From assembly GCF_025061645.1 (NCBI RefSeq), contig NZ_JANYMP010000017.1, positions 124,001-188,000 of the forward strand: a stretch of 64,000 bases of DNA. The letters run 5' to 3'. Numbering within the stretch: the stretch's first letter is position 1; each line of letters begins with the position of its first letter. The notes below the pieces were generated by a model. That model saw nothing but the letters and a program-made list of their open reading frames with translations. It did no database searches and had not been told where the DNA came from. A program made the position numbers and the translations under genes. Below, piece by piece: positions 26,760 to 34,438 of the stretch. Source of the stretch: Umezawaea endophytica (GTDB lineage Bacteria; Actinomycetota; Actinomycetes; Mycobacteriales; Pseudonocardiaceae).

Positions 26760-27817
26760 GAGGTCGTGCCTCCAGTGCTGATCGGTGCGCCAACCTGCTG
26801 GACGGGGACGAAGGAGCCGCCGTTGGCCAGGCTCTCCGACGCGGCTTCGAGGATCGCGAGCACGCGCAGGCCCGCGCGGCCGTCGGTCAGCGGCGGGCGG
26901 CCCTCGGTGATCGAGGCCGCGAACTCCGCCATGACGCCGCGGAGCGCTTCGCGCTCGGGCAGCGCGGGCGCGACCATGTCGCCGGAGCGGTAGGAGATGA
27001 TCTTGTGCTCGCGCTCGCGCTCGACACCCCTGTCGTAGACGGACAGGCGCTGCGTCGGGTTGAGGTCGTCCCAGACCACCGTGCGGGCCGAGCCGCCGAC
27101 TACCATCGTGCGGATCTTGGTGGGGGACAACCAGTTCACGTGCACGTGGCTGATGGAACCGTTGGACAGCTTCATCGTCAGGTGCGCGACGCACGCGTGG
27201 CCCGCGCCGATCGGGTCGGAGCCGTGCGCGGACACCTCCACCGGGCGGACGTCGTCCGGCAGGATCGCCTCGAAGATCGACAGGTCGTGCGGAGCCAGGT
27301 CCCACAGGACGTCGACGTCCGGCTGCACCAGGCCGAGGTTGATCCGCACCGAGTCGATGTACTGGATCTCGCCGAGTTCGCCGCCGCGCACGAGCTCGCG
27401 CAGGTGGCTCACGGCCGGGGTGTAGCAGAACGTGTGGTCGAGCATGAGGGTCAGGCCGCGGCTCTCCGCGGCCTCGACCAGCTTGCGGCCGTCGGAGAAG
27501 TTCGCCGCGAGCGGCTTCTCCACGAGCACGTGCTTCCCCGCCTCCAGCGCGGCCATCGCCACCGGCAGGTGGGTGGCCGCGGGGGTGGCGATGGCGACGG
27601 CGGAGACCGAGGGGTCGGCCAGCACGTCGTCGAGCGAGCCGGACACGGCGACCGTCGAGTACTCGCCGAGCACGCGGCGGGCGCGCTCCACGTCGAGGTC
27701 GCACAGGTAGCGCAGGTTGAGTCCGGGGGTCGCCTGGGCGTTGCGCACCAGGTTCGGGCCCCAATAACCCGCGCCGATCACGGCGATGCCGATCGGCGTC
27801 ACGTCTTCCCTTTCCAT
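26756..27817 (-). CDS. Gfo/Idh/MocA-family sugar dehydrogenase
   Basis: The 353-residue NAD(P)-dependent oxidoreductase has AVIGAGYWGPNLVRN at the N-terminus, AIATPAATHLPVAMAALEAGKHVLVEKPLA (the EKP motif), and LWDLAPHDLSIFEAI, the substrate-site segment of the WbpB/WlbA branch. WbpB-type enzymes oxidise C3 of UDP-GlcNAc uronate, generating the 3-keto substrate for a WbpE-type aminotransferase, which is present downstream. GGAG lies 7 nt before the ATG, which overlaps the sugar transferase stop (TGATG). Confidence 0.88.
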   Translation of the reverse strand: MEREDVTPIGIAVIGAGYWGPNLVRNAQATPGLNLRYLCDLDVERARRVLGEYSTVAVSGSLDDVLADPSVSAVAIATPAATHLPVAMAALEAGKHVLVEKPLAANFSDGRKLVEAAESRGLTLMLDHTFCYTPAVSHLRELVRGGELGEIQYIDSVRINLGLVQPDVDVLWDLAPHDLSIFEAILPDDVRPVEVSAHGSDPIGAGHACVAHLTMKLSNGSISHVHVNWLSPTKIRTMVVGGSARTVVWDDLNPTQRLSVYDRGVEREREHKIISYRSGDMVAPALPEREALRGVMAEFAASITEGRPPLTDGRAGLRVLAILEAASESLANGGSFVPVQQVGAPISTGGTTS

Positions 27818-29313
27818 CAGTAAGCTCCTTGGCCGCCGAAGACGGCGCGGAAGGTCTTCCACAAGATGAGCGCGTCGAGGGCGAGGGACCAGTCCTCGAC
27901 ATAGCGCAGGTCGAGTCGGACCGACTCTTCCCACGAGAGGTCGCTTCGGCCGCTGACCTGCCACAAACCGGTCAGTCCCGGCTTCACCAGCAGGCGGCGG
28001 CGCACTTCGGGGGCGTACTTCGCGCTCTCCTCCGGCAGCGGCGGCCTGGGGCCGACCAGCGACATGGTTCCGGTGAGCACGTTCAGGAGCTGCGGCAGCT
28101 CGTCGATCGAGTAGCGGCGCAGCAACCTGCCGACCTTGGTCACGCGCGGGTCCTTGCGCATCTTGAACAGCACGCCGGAGCCCTCGTTGACGGCCGCCAG
28201 CTTGGTGCGCAGCGCGTCGGCGTTCGTGACCATGGTGCGGAACTTGATGATGGTGAACTCGGCGCCGTCCTTGCCGACGCGGCGCTGCCGGTAGAACACC
28301 GGGCCCCTGCTGTCGATCATGACGGCGGCGGACACGAGGAGCAGGAGGGGCGCGAACGCCAGCACGAGCCCGATGGCGCCGATCCGGTCGACGCTGGCCT
28401 TGATCGCCCGGCGGAAGCCGGTGAACGCGGGCTCGCTGACCCGCAGCAGCGGCATGCCGAGCACGCCGGTCACGTGCAGCCGCGGTCCGGCGAAGTCCAT
28501 CAGCGCGGGCGCGACGACCATCTCGGTGCCGGTGCCCTCCAGGTCCCACGCGAGCTGCTGGAGCCTGCGCGGCGTCCAGTAGGCGTCCGGGGTCACGGCG
28601 ACGATGCGGTAGCCGCCGCGGCGGACCTGGTCGGCGAGGTCGCGGAAGCGGCCGACGACCGGCACGCCCTCCAGGTCGATGCCGAGCGCGGCCCGGCCGT
28701 CCAGGGTGCAGATGGCGTCGACGCGCCAGCCGAGGTGCGGAGCCTTGCGCGTGCGGGTGATCAGGTCCCCTACCGTGGCCACGTTCCCCGCGGCGAGCAC
28801 CGGCAGCAGGCAGCGTCCTTCGGAGCGCGCGCGGTGCAGAGGCCTGCGGAGCAGGTAGCGGAGGGGGAAGACGACGAGGGCGATGGCCGGTCCGACCACG
28901 AACACCCAGAGGCGGGCGCCGGGGATGTCCACCGCGAGCGCACCGAAACCGAGGACGACGACGGACGCGAACAGACCGCGTCCGAGGCGGCGGAACTCCT
29001 CCGCGCCCTGACCGAGGACGTTGGCGTTCCAGACCCGGCTCAGGTAGAGCGAGCCGAGCACCACGGCGACCGTCAGCAGTTCGAGGGTGGCGATCGACAT
29101 CGGCACGAACGCGCTGTGCCGCGCCGCCATCAGCCCGCCGAACGCCACGATGACCAGCACCGTGGCCAGGATGTCCCCGAGGATGACGCCCTTGCGGTAC
29201 CGCGACTCCCAGGCGGCCACCGGCGGGTGCGTCTGCCTCGACGACTCCATCGTGTTGGTAGGAGTGATCCCCACGACGGGTCTCCGTCGTGTGGGCTGGA
29301 CCTGCTCGCTCAT
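27817..29313 (-). CDS. initiating polyprenyl glycosylphosphotransferase (WbaP/WcaJ-like)
   Basis: The 498-residue protein has five hydrophobic segments in all. Four N-terminal TM helices lie at about residues 30-150. A soluble CoA-binding-like region with LEGVPVVGRFRDL comes next, then a fifth segment near 310. The catalytic bacterial sugar-transferase domain follows: FYRQRRVGKDGAEFTIIKFRTM, RYSIDELPQLLNVL, MSLVGPRPPLPEE, KPGLTGLWQVSGR, DLRYVEDWSL. It transfers a sugar-1-phosphate to undecaprenyl phosphate, the first step of repeat-unit assembly. ATG at 29313 has GGGGGAG 7 nt upstream. First gene of the 29313-22291 operon. Confidence 0.92.
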   Translation of the reverse strand: MSEQVQPTRRRPVVGITPTNTMESSRQTHPPVAAWESRYRKGVILGDILATVLVIVAFGGLMAARHSAFVPMSIATLELLTVAVVLGSLYLSRVWNANVLGQGAEEFRRLGRGLFASVVVLGFGALAVDIPGARLWVFVVGPAIALVVFPLRYLLRRPLHRARSEGRCLLPVLAAGNVATVGDLITRTRKAPHLGWRVDAICTLDGRAALGIDLEGVPVVGRFRDLADQVRRGGYRIVAVTPDAYWTPRRLQQLAWDLEGTGTEMVVAPALMDFAGPRLHVTGVLGMPLLRVSEPAFTGFRRAIKASVDRIGAIGLVLAFAPLLLLVSAAVMIDSRGPVFYRQRRVGKDGAEFTIIKFRTMVTNADALRTKLAAVNEGSGVLFKMRKDPRVTKVGRLLRRYSIDELPQLLNVLTGTMSLVGPRPPLPEESAKYAPEVRRRLLVKPGLTGLWQVSGRSDLSWEESVRLDLRYVEDWSLALDALILWKTFRAVFGGQGAY

Positions 29314-30466
29314 CGTGGTTCTCCCCCGGTTCAGCCGGTTCGGACGTGCACGTTCGCAGGGCATCCCCGAGGACCCGCGTGGTACGGCAATTGGTTGACC
29401 GACACTTCGCACATCGCCAGGGCACCTTTTCCCTTGATGAACCGGCGCTTGCAAACCATCATTCGTTCGGCCGCCCGTGGGCGTTACACACGAAGTTTGG
29501 TCACACCGAAGAAATGTTCGGAAGTGACCGGGCCGGTCCGCCGAGTGACGACGGGTGACGATCCAATACCAGTTGAACGCACGTTAGACCAAACCGACGC
29601 CAAGGCCTAGTCGTCACGTACGAAATGTGTCCGCAGAAGCCAAGTCGCACGACATATCGTTCACACCCGACGGCCCGTTACAGCCACTGTGAGTAGAGTT
29701 CACCCTGCTGGCGTACGGGGGCAGGGAATGGGCCAAAAGACCCTTGTCCTATCCGGACACCTCCTCCGCGTGGTCACCCATTCACGCAGCGGAGGCAGCT
29801 ATTCAGACCAGTCGGTCATAGCGTTCTCGTTACCTTCGAAGAAACGTCGACGCCCGGTTGGCGCAACGCTTGGTACGCGGACGATCACCGGAAAGGCCGT
29901 GGATGTGGCGTACGTCATCCTTCGTTCCGCGTTCGTTCCGCGTTCCTCGCGGTGAATCCGACCGGTTTGCGCGGGATGTTTCGCGTCACCGCGGTGATCG
30001 GGGTGTGATCTTGATCGTTCCGCGCGGGGGTGATCGGGATGGGCGCGAAGTCGAGCACGGCTCGCATTGGTCTGGTGCATTCGCGCGCGGGGATGAATGG
30101 GAACGGTGTTGCGGGGTCGAGTGTGAACGGCGCGGGGAGCGGGAAGTGGACGCCGAGTCGATCGGCCGATCCGCCCCCATGACGATCCTCCCCCTGGCGC
30201 AATGTGAACTTCGCTCGCTTTAAGCGTAGCGGCGGGGATGGGGACGGGGGATCCGCCGGGAGTACGAATGTTGATCACGCTTGGGGTGGAATTGGGGATT
30301 GGTAATGCGTGGTCTAGACGAGTGGCGGAGTGGAGATGTAGGGGGTCGGCGAGAATTGATCTTGATGACGTTCAGGGCCGCGGGCACGCGGGGGCCAGGC
30401 GGCCGGGCGGCCGCGAGCACGGGCTTGCGCCCTGGCGCGGTGAGGCGGTGAGGCGGTGAGGCGGTC
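29314..30466. other. 1.15-kb region without a supportable gene
   Basis: Open frames here are short, lack family features and show no codon bias like their neighbours. Base composition is lower in G+C than the flanking genes. It must contain the promoter of the sugar operon starting at 29313. Its end (30437-30465) holds three copies of an 8-mer. No tRNA-like or known riboswitch pattern was recognised. Confidence 0.5.
30437..30465. repeat. 8-bp tandem repeat, three and a half copies
   Basis: GCGGTGAG is repeated at 30437, 30445 and 30453, followed by a partial fourth copy (GCGGT). It ends 2 bp from the S4-protein stop codon (30467). Possibly a slippage-prone tract with no obvious function. Confidence 0.8.
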
Positions 30467-30700
30467 CTAGCGCGCGGTCGCGTGGAGGCGGGCGCGGTTG
30501 TCGCCCACGGCCACCACGTCGCCGTTGTGCAACTGGGCGCCTCGGCGGGTTTCCGAGCGGCCGTTGACGGTGACCTCGTCGGCCTCGATCAGTTCCTTGG
30601 CGTGCGAGCCGTCCTCCGCCAGGCCCGCCAGCTTGAGGAACTGGCCCAGCCTGATCATGTCGTCGGCGATCTGCACGTCTCGGATGGGCGGCTTGGTCAT
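30467..30700 (-). CDS. small S4-domain RNA-binding protein (YbcJ/RlbA-like)
   Basis: The 77-residue single S4-domain protein contains IRLGQFLKLAGLAEDGSHAK, then LIEADEVTVNGRSETRRGAQLHNGDVVAV, the alphaL RNA-binding motif found in YbcJ/YaaA-type proteins. Probably a ribosome- or RNA-associated housekeeping protein. The ATG at 30700 starts the family match, but no ribosome-binding site is visible. The opposite gene starts only 22 bp away, so both transcripts may be leaderless. Confidence 0.85.
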   Translation of the reverse strand: MTKPPIRDVQIADDMIRLGQFLKLAGLAEDGSHAKELIEADEVTVNGRSETRRGAQLHNGDVVAVGDNRARLHATAR

Positions 30701-30705
30701 CCGCA

Positions 30706-30725
30706 CATGGTACGACTTGACCATG
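30706..30725. promoter_or_regulatory. inverted repeat in a 22-bp divergent gap
   Basis: Arms CATGGT (30706-30711) and ACCATG (30720-30725) are separated by 8 nt between the S4-protein start and the small membrane-protein start; the right arm includes the latter's ATG. It could be a regulator site or simply mirror-image start regions. Confidence 0.25.
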
Positions 30726-30917
30726 AACAAGTGGGTGTCCGTGGTGGTCGGCGTGCTGCTCGTCCTGTTCGGCTCGGTGTGGACGTTGCAGGGGTTGAAC
30801 GTGATCAAGGGCAGCTTCATGACCGGCCAGCAGTTGTGGACGGCCATCGGGTTGCTGGCGGTCATCGGTGGGGTGACGTTGGCGGTGAGCGGGTTGCGGA
30901 AGAAGTCTTCGCGGTAA
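30723..30917 (+). CDS. small two-helix membrane protein
   Basis: The 64-residue product has two hydrophobic helices, VSVVVGVLLVLFGSVWTLQG and LWTAIGLLAVIGGVTLAVSGL, separated by a short polar loop (NVIKGSFMTGQ) and followed by a basic tail (RKKSSR). The pattern is common in conserved actinobacterial membrane proteins of unknown function. There is no ribosome-binding site upstream, consistent with leaderless translation. Confidence 0.7.
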   Translation: MNKWVSVVVGVLLVLFGSVWTLQGLNVIKGSFMTGQQLWTAIGLLAVIGGVTLAVSGLRKKSSR

Positions 30918-31018
30918 CGAGGAAAACACCGAGTCGAAACCTGTTCGCAACGAGCCGGATCGGGTTGCGTCTACCGTTACGTGACGGACGAAGCACTCTG
31001 GGTGGCGACGTGGTGGTC

Positions 31019-31744
31019 ATGGTTGACGGCGCGGAGTTGGGTTCGACCGGTGGTGGGCGCAGGCGGCGCCGGTCGTTGCGCGGTGAGGTCGGGCGGACCG
31101 GGGCGCGCTTCGGGTCGGCCGCCGTGCGGCGTGATCTCGAAGAGGACGACGAGGTCGGGTACGTCCCCGCGCACCTGGAGGTTCCCGAGCCGCCGAAGCC
31201 GCGCAGGGCCCGGCGGTCGTTGCGCGGTGAGGTCGGGCAGACCGGGGCGCGGTTCGGGTCAGCCGCCGTGCGGCGGGCCATCGAGGAGGACGAGCCCGCG
31301 CCGGAACCGGTCGAGGTGACGACGCCGATGCCCGCGCCCGTCCAGTACCGGGAGCCGATCCCGGAGCCTCACTACGACGAGCCGTACTACGAGGAGACGG
31401 GCAAGTCCTTAGTCCGACCGTACGCGTGGACCGGCGGGCGGACGACGGCGAACGTCGACCTGCGGCTGGAGACGTTGATCTCGGTCGACGAGACCCGCGC
31501 GCATTCGGCGGCGTCGGCCACGAGTCCCGAGCAGCGGTCGATCGTGGAGATGTGCGCCAACCCCAGGTCGGTGGCCGAGGTGTCGGCCGTCCTGTCGATC
31601 CCGCTGGGTGTGGCGCGAGTGCTGTTGAGCGACCTGATCGAGTTGGGCGTCGTGTCGGTGCACGAGACCAACGGCGGCTCGGCCGGTGGACGCGCCGACC
31701 TGGCGCTGCTGGAACGGGTTCTGAACGGCCTCCGTCGCCTGTGA
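31019..31744 (+). CDS. DUF742 family protein with duplicated N-terminal motif
   Basis: The 241-residue protein has a C-terminal 110 residues that match DUF742: LVRPYAWTGGRT, LRLETLISV, CANPRSVAEVSAVLSIPLGVARVLLSDL, LGVVSVHE, a winged-helix-like unit. DUF742 proteins usually sit in conservons with a histidine kinase, a roadblock protein and a small GTPase; none of these is adjacent here. The N-terminal half is basic and acidic low complexity containing two near-identical copies of SLRGEVG-TGARFGSAAVRR. The start is uncertain: ATG at 31019 or GTGs at 31010/31013, with no strong ribosome-binding site. Confidence 0.8.
   Translation: MVDGAELGSTGGGRRRRRSLRGEVGRTGARFGSAAVRRDLEEDDEVGYVPAHLEVPEPPKPRRARRSLRGEVGQTGARFGSAAVRRAIEEDEPAPEPVEVTTPMPAPVQYREPIPEPHYDEPYYEETGKSLVRPYAWTGGRTTANVDLRLETLISVDETRAHSAASATSPEQRSIVEMCANPRSVAEVSAVLSIPLGVARVLLSDLIELGVVSVHETNGGSAGGRADLALLERVLNGLRRL
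31070..31293 (+). repeat. 80-bp direct duplication inside the DUF742 gene
   Basis: Copies at about 31070-31149 and 31214-31293 (144 bp apart) are nearly identical in DNA and encode the repeated SLRGEVG/GARFGSAAVRR motif. The in-frame spacing and high identity suggest a recent internal duplication or ongoing conversion. Confidence 0.8.
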
Positions 31745-31790
31745 CGGCCTATGATTCGCCTCCGGAAGAGGTAATGCCCAGCTACCGGCG

Positions 31791-32639
31791 GTGATCATCG
31801 TGAGCGACGGCGCCCGCTGGAGCGCGGGGGCGGTGGCGCGCACGCTCGGCATCTCGCCCACGACGCTGCGGACCTGGGACCGGCGTTACGGATTGGGCCC
31901 GCGCACCCGCGAAGAGGGCAAGCACCGGCGTTACGACGACGGTGACGTGGCGACGCTGCGGCGGATGCTGGAGCTGACCGGGCAGGGCGTGTCGCCCGCC
32001 GCCGCGGCGACCATGGCCCGCGGTGGGGCGGGGCCCGTTCCCGACGTGCACGACTTCATCCGCGCCGCGACGCAGCTCGACTCGCCGAGGCTGGGCAGGC
32101 TCACGACCGAGCTGGTCAGCGCGCTGGGCGTCATCGACGCGTGGGAGTCCGTGCTGGTGCCGTTCCTCGTCGAACTCGGTGAGCGCGCCGTCGAGGAGGG
32201 TGGTGGCATCGGGGTCGAGCACGTCGCCAGCAACGCCCTCCTGACGGTGCTGCGCCGGGTCGGCGACCCCTTGGAGGGCGGCCGGTTGCCCGCGCTGCTG
32301 GCCGCCGCGCCGGACGAGCAGCACACCCTGCCGTTGGAGGCGCTCGCCGCCGCGCTGGCCGAACGCGGGTGCGCGTCGCGGAACCTGGGCGCGCGCGTTC
32401 CGTCACCGGCGCTGCTGGCCGCGCTGGACGTCCTCGCGCCGCGGTGCGTGGTGCTGTGGGCGCACGACCACGCGTACGCGCGCCTCGCGCCGTTGGCGAC
32501 GATCGCCGCCACCAGCACGACCCTGCTGCTCGGAGGCCCCGGCTGGGGTCGGATCGCGCTGCCCAGCGGCGTGCGCCGGGTTCAAACCCTGCGGGGGTGT
32601 GTCGAAGAAGTCCTCACCCGTTCCGGTCGGTCAGCTTGA
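31791..32639 (+). CDS. MerR-family regulator with cobalamin-binding-like C-terminal region
   Basis: The 282-residue protein has an N-terminal MerR HTH: SAGAVARTLGISPTTLRTWDRRYGLGP, then HRRYDDGDVATLRRM. The remainder resembles the B12-binding region of CarH/LitR-type light regulators: a helical bundle (residues 90-160), then DEQHTLPLEALAAALAERG and LGARVPSPALLAAL in a Rossmann-like order. The DxHxxG lower-ligand motif is degenerate, so cobalamin binding is doubtful. GTG at 31791 is taken as the start; GTG at 31800 is equally possible and neither has a good ribosome-binding site. A 6-codon ORF (31774-31794) ends over the 31791 start. Confidence 0.78.
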   Translation: MIIVSDGARWSAGAVARTLGISPTTLRTWDRRYGLGPRTREEGKHRRYDDGDVATLRRMLELTGQGVSPAAAATMARGGAGPVPDVHDFIRAATQLDSPRLGRLTTELVSALGVIDAWESVLVPFLVELGERAVEEGGGIGVEHVASNALLTVLRRVGDPLEGGRLPALLAAAPDEQHTLPLEALAAALAERGCASRNLGARVPSPALLAALDVLAPRCVVLWAHDHAYARLAPLATIAATSTTLLLGGPGWGRIALPSGVRRVQTLRGCVEEVLTRSGRSA

Positions 32640-32696
32640 AACGATTTTGAATCGAATTTACTGTGGTGACCACCAGCCGAGCGAGGATGTGGTCAC

Positions 32697-32984
32697 ATGC
32701 CCGAATTGTCCCGACTGCCAACGCCGGTCGCCGAGTCCTGGGACTGGCAGTTGCGGGGTCTCTGCCGCGGCGTCGACAGCTCCTTCTTCTTCCACACGCC
32801 GAACGAGCGCGGCTCAGCCCGTGAACGCCGGGAGACGAGGGCCAAGCAGATCTGCGACCGCTGCCCGGTGCGGCGCGAGTGCCGGGAGCACGCCCTGACC
32901 GTCGAGGAGACCTACGGCGTGTGGGGAGGTCTCGGCGAGAGCGAGCTGCGCAGGCTGATCTCGTTGAACCACAAGCGCGCCTGA
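32697..32984 (+). CDS. whiB3: WhiB-family iron-sulphur regulator, WhiB3/WhiD-like
   Basis: The 95-residue protein has the four cluster cysteines in LCRGVDSS, ICDRCPVRREC (CxxC plus Cys), and the WhiB turn GVWGG at about residues 75-79. The stretch WDWQLRGLCRGVDSSFFF and ERGSARERRETRAK match the WhiB3 (Mycobacterium)/WhiD (Streptomyces) branch as I recall it. Binds a [4Fe-4S] cluster and works with the principal sigma factor; in streptomycetes this branch acts in spore maturation. A GAGG lies about 10 nt upstream of the ATG. Subfamily from recollection, not alignment. Confidence 0.88.
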   Translation: MPELSRLPTPVAESWDWQLRGLCRGVDSSFFFHTPNERGSARERRETRAKQICDRCPVRRECREHALTVEETYGVWGGLGESELRRLISLNHKRA

Positions 32985-32993
32985 CCGCACGCC

Positions 32994-33527
32994 CTACCGG
33001 TCGATGGCCGAGCGGAGTTCCGCGAACGCGTCCCCGAGAGCGGGGAGTTGGTAGTGCGCGTTGAGCCCGCTCGGGTTCGGCAGGACCCACAGCCCGCTGT
33101 CGGCGATCAGGTCAGCCTGCTCGCCGATCGCCGCCTTCTTGCGGTCGAACGCCGTGCGGTACGCGGTGACGCCGACGACCGCGATCACCTTCGGCCGGTA
33201 CTCCTCGGCGATCCCGGTCAACCGCACCGCACCTGCCCGCAGTTCGGCGTCGGTCAGCTCGTCCGCGCGGGCCGTGGCGCGCGGGACCAGGTTCGTGAGG
33301 CCCAGGCCGTGCAGCAGGAGCTGGTCCTGCTCGGCCGGGGCCAGTCGGGTCGGCGTGAAGCCACCGAGGTGCAGCGCGGGCCAGAAGCGGTTGCCGGGCC
33401 TGGCGAAGTGGTGGCCGGTGGCCGCCGAGTACAGGCCGGGGTTGATGCCGCAGAACACGACGTCCAGACCGGGGGCGAGCACGTCCGGGAGCGTTTTCTC
33501 CCGTGCGGCGGCCAAGTCGTGGCGCAT
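32994..33527 (-). CDS. mug: G/U mismatch-specific DNA glycosylase
   Basis: The 177-residue member of the uracil-DNA glycosylase superfamily, MUG/TDG branch, has VVFCGINPGLYSAATGHHFARPGNRFW with the catalytic-site GINPG motif and the second motif NPSGLNAHY. It removes uracil or related bases opposite guanine during base excision repair. ATG at 33527 begins the family-like N-terminus; GTGs at 33542-33545 would add six residues. Convergent with whiB3 across only 9 bp. Confidence 0.9.
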   Translation of the reverse strand: MRHDLAAAREKTLPDVLAPGLDVVFCGINPGLYSAATGHHFARPGNRFWPALHLGGFTPTRLAPAEQDQLLLHGLGLTNLVPRATARADELTDAELRAGAVRLTGIAEEYRPKVIAVVGVTAYRTAFDRKKAAIGEQADLIADSGLWVLPNPSGLNAHYQLPALGDAFAELRSAIDR

Positions 33528-33632
33528 GGGTCCATCATCCACCACCCCTAGTCCGGCCGGGACGATCAGGGGTTGTCGGGACCGCCGGACCGGGCCAGCC
33601 TGGGTTCCGACGCCGAACTAGGAGTGGTGGAC

Positions 33633-34085
33633 ATGAGCTGGATCCCCCGAGTGCTCGGGGCGGCGACCGCCGCCTACAGCGCCGCCGTCGTCGCCAGGCC
33701 CGAGGTTCTGACGACTCCGACGGGACTCGGCGACACCCAGGCCACCCACGCGTTGAGCCGTGCCGTCGGCGCGCGCGACCTCGTGTCCGGGCTGGCGGTC
33801 GCGCTGGCGCCCGCCGGGACCCCGCTCCGGCTCGCGCTGCTGGCGCGCGTGGCGATGGACCTCGGTGACGCGGCGCTCGGCCTGGCCGCGCCGGACAAGG
33901 CGACCCGCACCAAGGTCGTCGCGGTCGCGCTCGGCTGGGCCGCGGTCAACGCGCTGGCGCTGCTCGCCACGCGGGAGAAGGCCTCGGACGAGAGCCACTG
34001 GGAGTGGAACCCGCAGTGGTCGGACCCGAACTACTGGGCCGACCCGGCGAGCTGGGAACGCGAGCGCGGCGACCAGGCGGTGTAA
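33633..34085 (+). CDS. small membrane protein of unknown function (four hydrophobic segments)
   Basis: The 150-residue product has hydrophobic segments near residues 5-20, 45-62, 67-85 and 100-115, with a polar tail ending SHWEWNPQWSDPNYWADPASWERE that is rich in Trp and acidic residues. The pattern resembles DUF4267-like membrane proteins. ATG at 33633 has AGGAG with 8 nt spacing; an upstream GTG at 33573 is less likely. Its 3' end overlaps the convergent arfC-like gene by 55 bp. Confidence 0.75.
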   Translation: MSWIPRVLGAATAAYSAAVVARPEVLTTPTGLGDTQATHALSRAVGARDLVSGLAVALAPAGTPLRLALLARVAMDLGDAALGLAAPDKATRTKVVAVALGWAAVNALALLATREKASDESHWEWNPQWSDPNYWADPASWERERGDQAV

Positions 34086-34429
34086 CCCGCGCGCTCCGCG
34101 TCCTCGACCGAGCGGAACCGCACGTCGCCCTTCATCCGCCGGTAGTACGGCGAGGTCTCCGTGTGGAAGATCCGCGATTTCGAGTTGCCCTTCACGGGGA
34201 GGTCCACTTCGGACCTCTCACCGTCCTCATCGGACTCGAAGACCTCGGCGCGCGGCTCCGGGACCACGACGACCGACTGGGACGGCAGGGCGACGACCGG
34301 CCGCCGCGCGGTGATCAGGTCGGCGCGCAGCCTGCGGTTGACGGCGCGCATGGGCAGCCACACGAGCAGCGACCCGGCGAGGAAGGCCCCCGCGCACAGC
34401 ACGAAAATCTGGGTGAACAACCAGAGCAC
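34031..34429 (-). CDS. arfC: ArfC-like channel accessory protein (sunset-domain type)
   Basis: The 132-residue protein has one N-terminal TM helix (LFTQIFVLCAGAFLAGSLLVWL), a variable acidic linker, and a C-terminal module KGNSKSRIFHTETSPYYRRMKG followed by VRFRSVEDAERAGYTAW, the pattern I associate with ArfC/sunset domains. It follows the arfA-like gene after 9 bp with AGGAG 6 nt before its GTG start. In mycobacteria arfABC supports the ArfA (OmpATb) envelope protein and acid adaptation by ammonia secretion. An arfB-like gene is not present between them. Confidence 0.8.
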   Translation of the reverse strand: MLWLFTQIFVLCAGAFLAGSLLVWLPMRAVNRRLRADLITARRPVVALPSQSVVVVPEPRAEVFESDEDGERSEVDLPVKGNSKSRIFHTETSPYYRRMKGDVRFRSVEDAERAGYTAWSPRSRSQLAGSAQ

Positions 34430-34438
34430 AGCGAACTC

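Noticed and set aside
1-29313. Secondary-metabolite cluster (glycosylated natural product)
   Set aside because: Aminosugar genes could decorate an antibiotic, but no polyketide or peptide synthase is present, whereas Wzx-, Wzy-, Wzz-like genes and an initiating transferase are.
29640-30230. Possible riboswitch or small RNA gene
   Set aside because: Hairpin-prone segments exist but none matches a known consensus; kept only as a noncoding region.
31070-31293. Direct repeats considered as a CRISPR or mobile element
   Set aside because: Only two copies, in frame inside the DUF742 coding sequence; no spacer array or cas genes.
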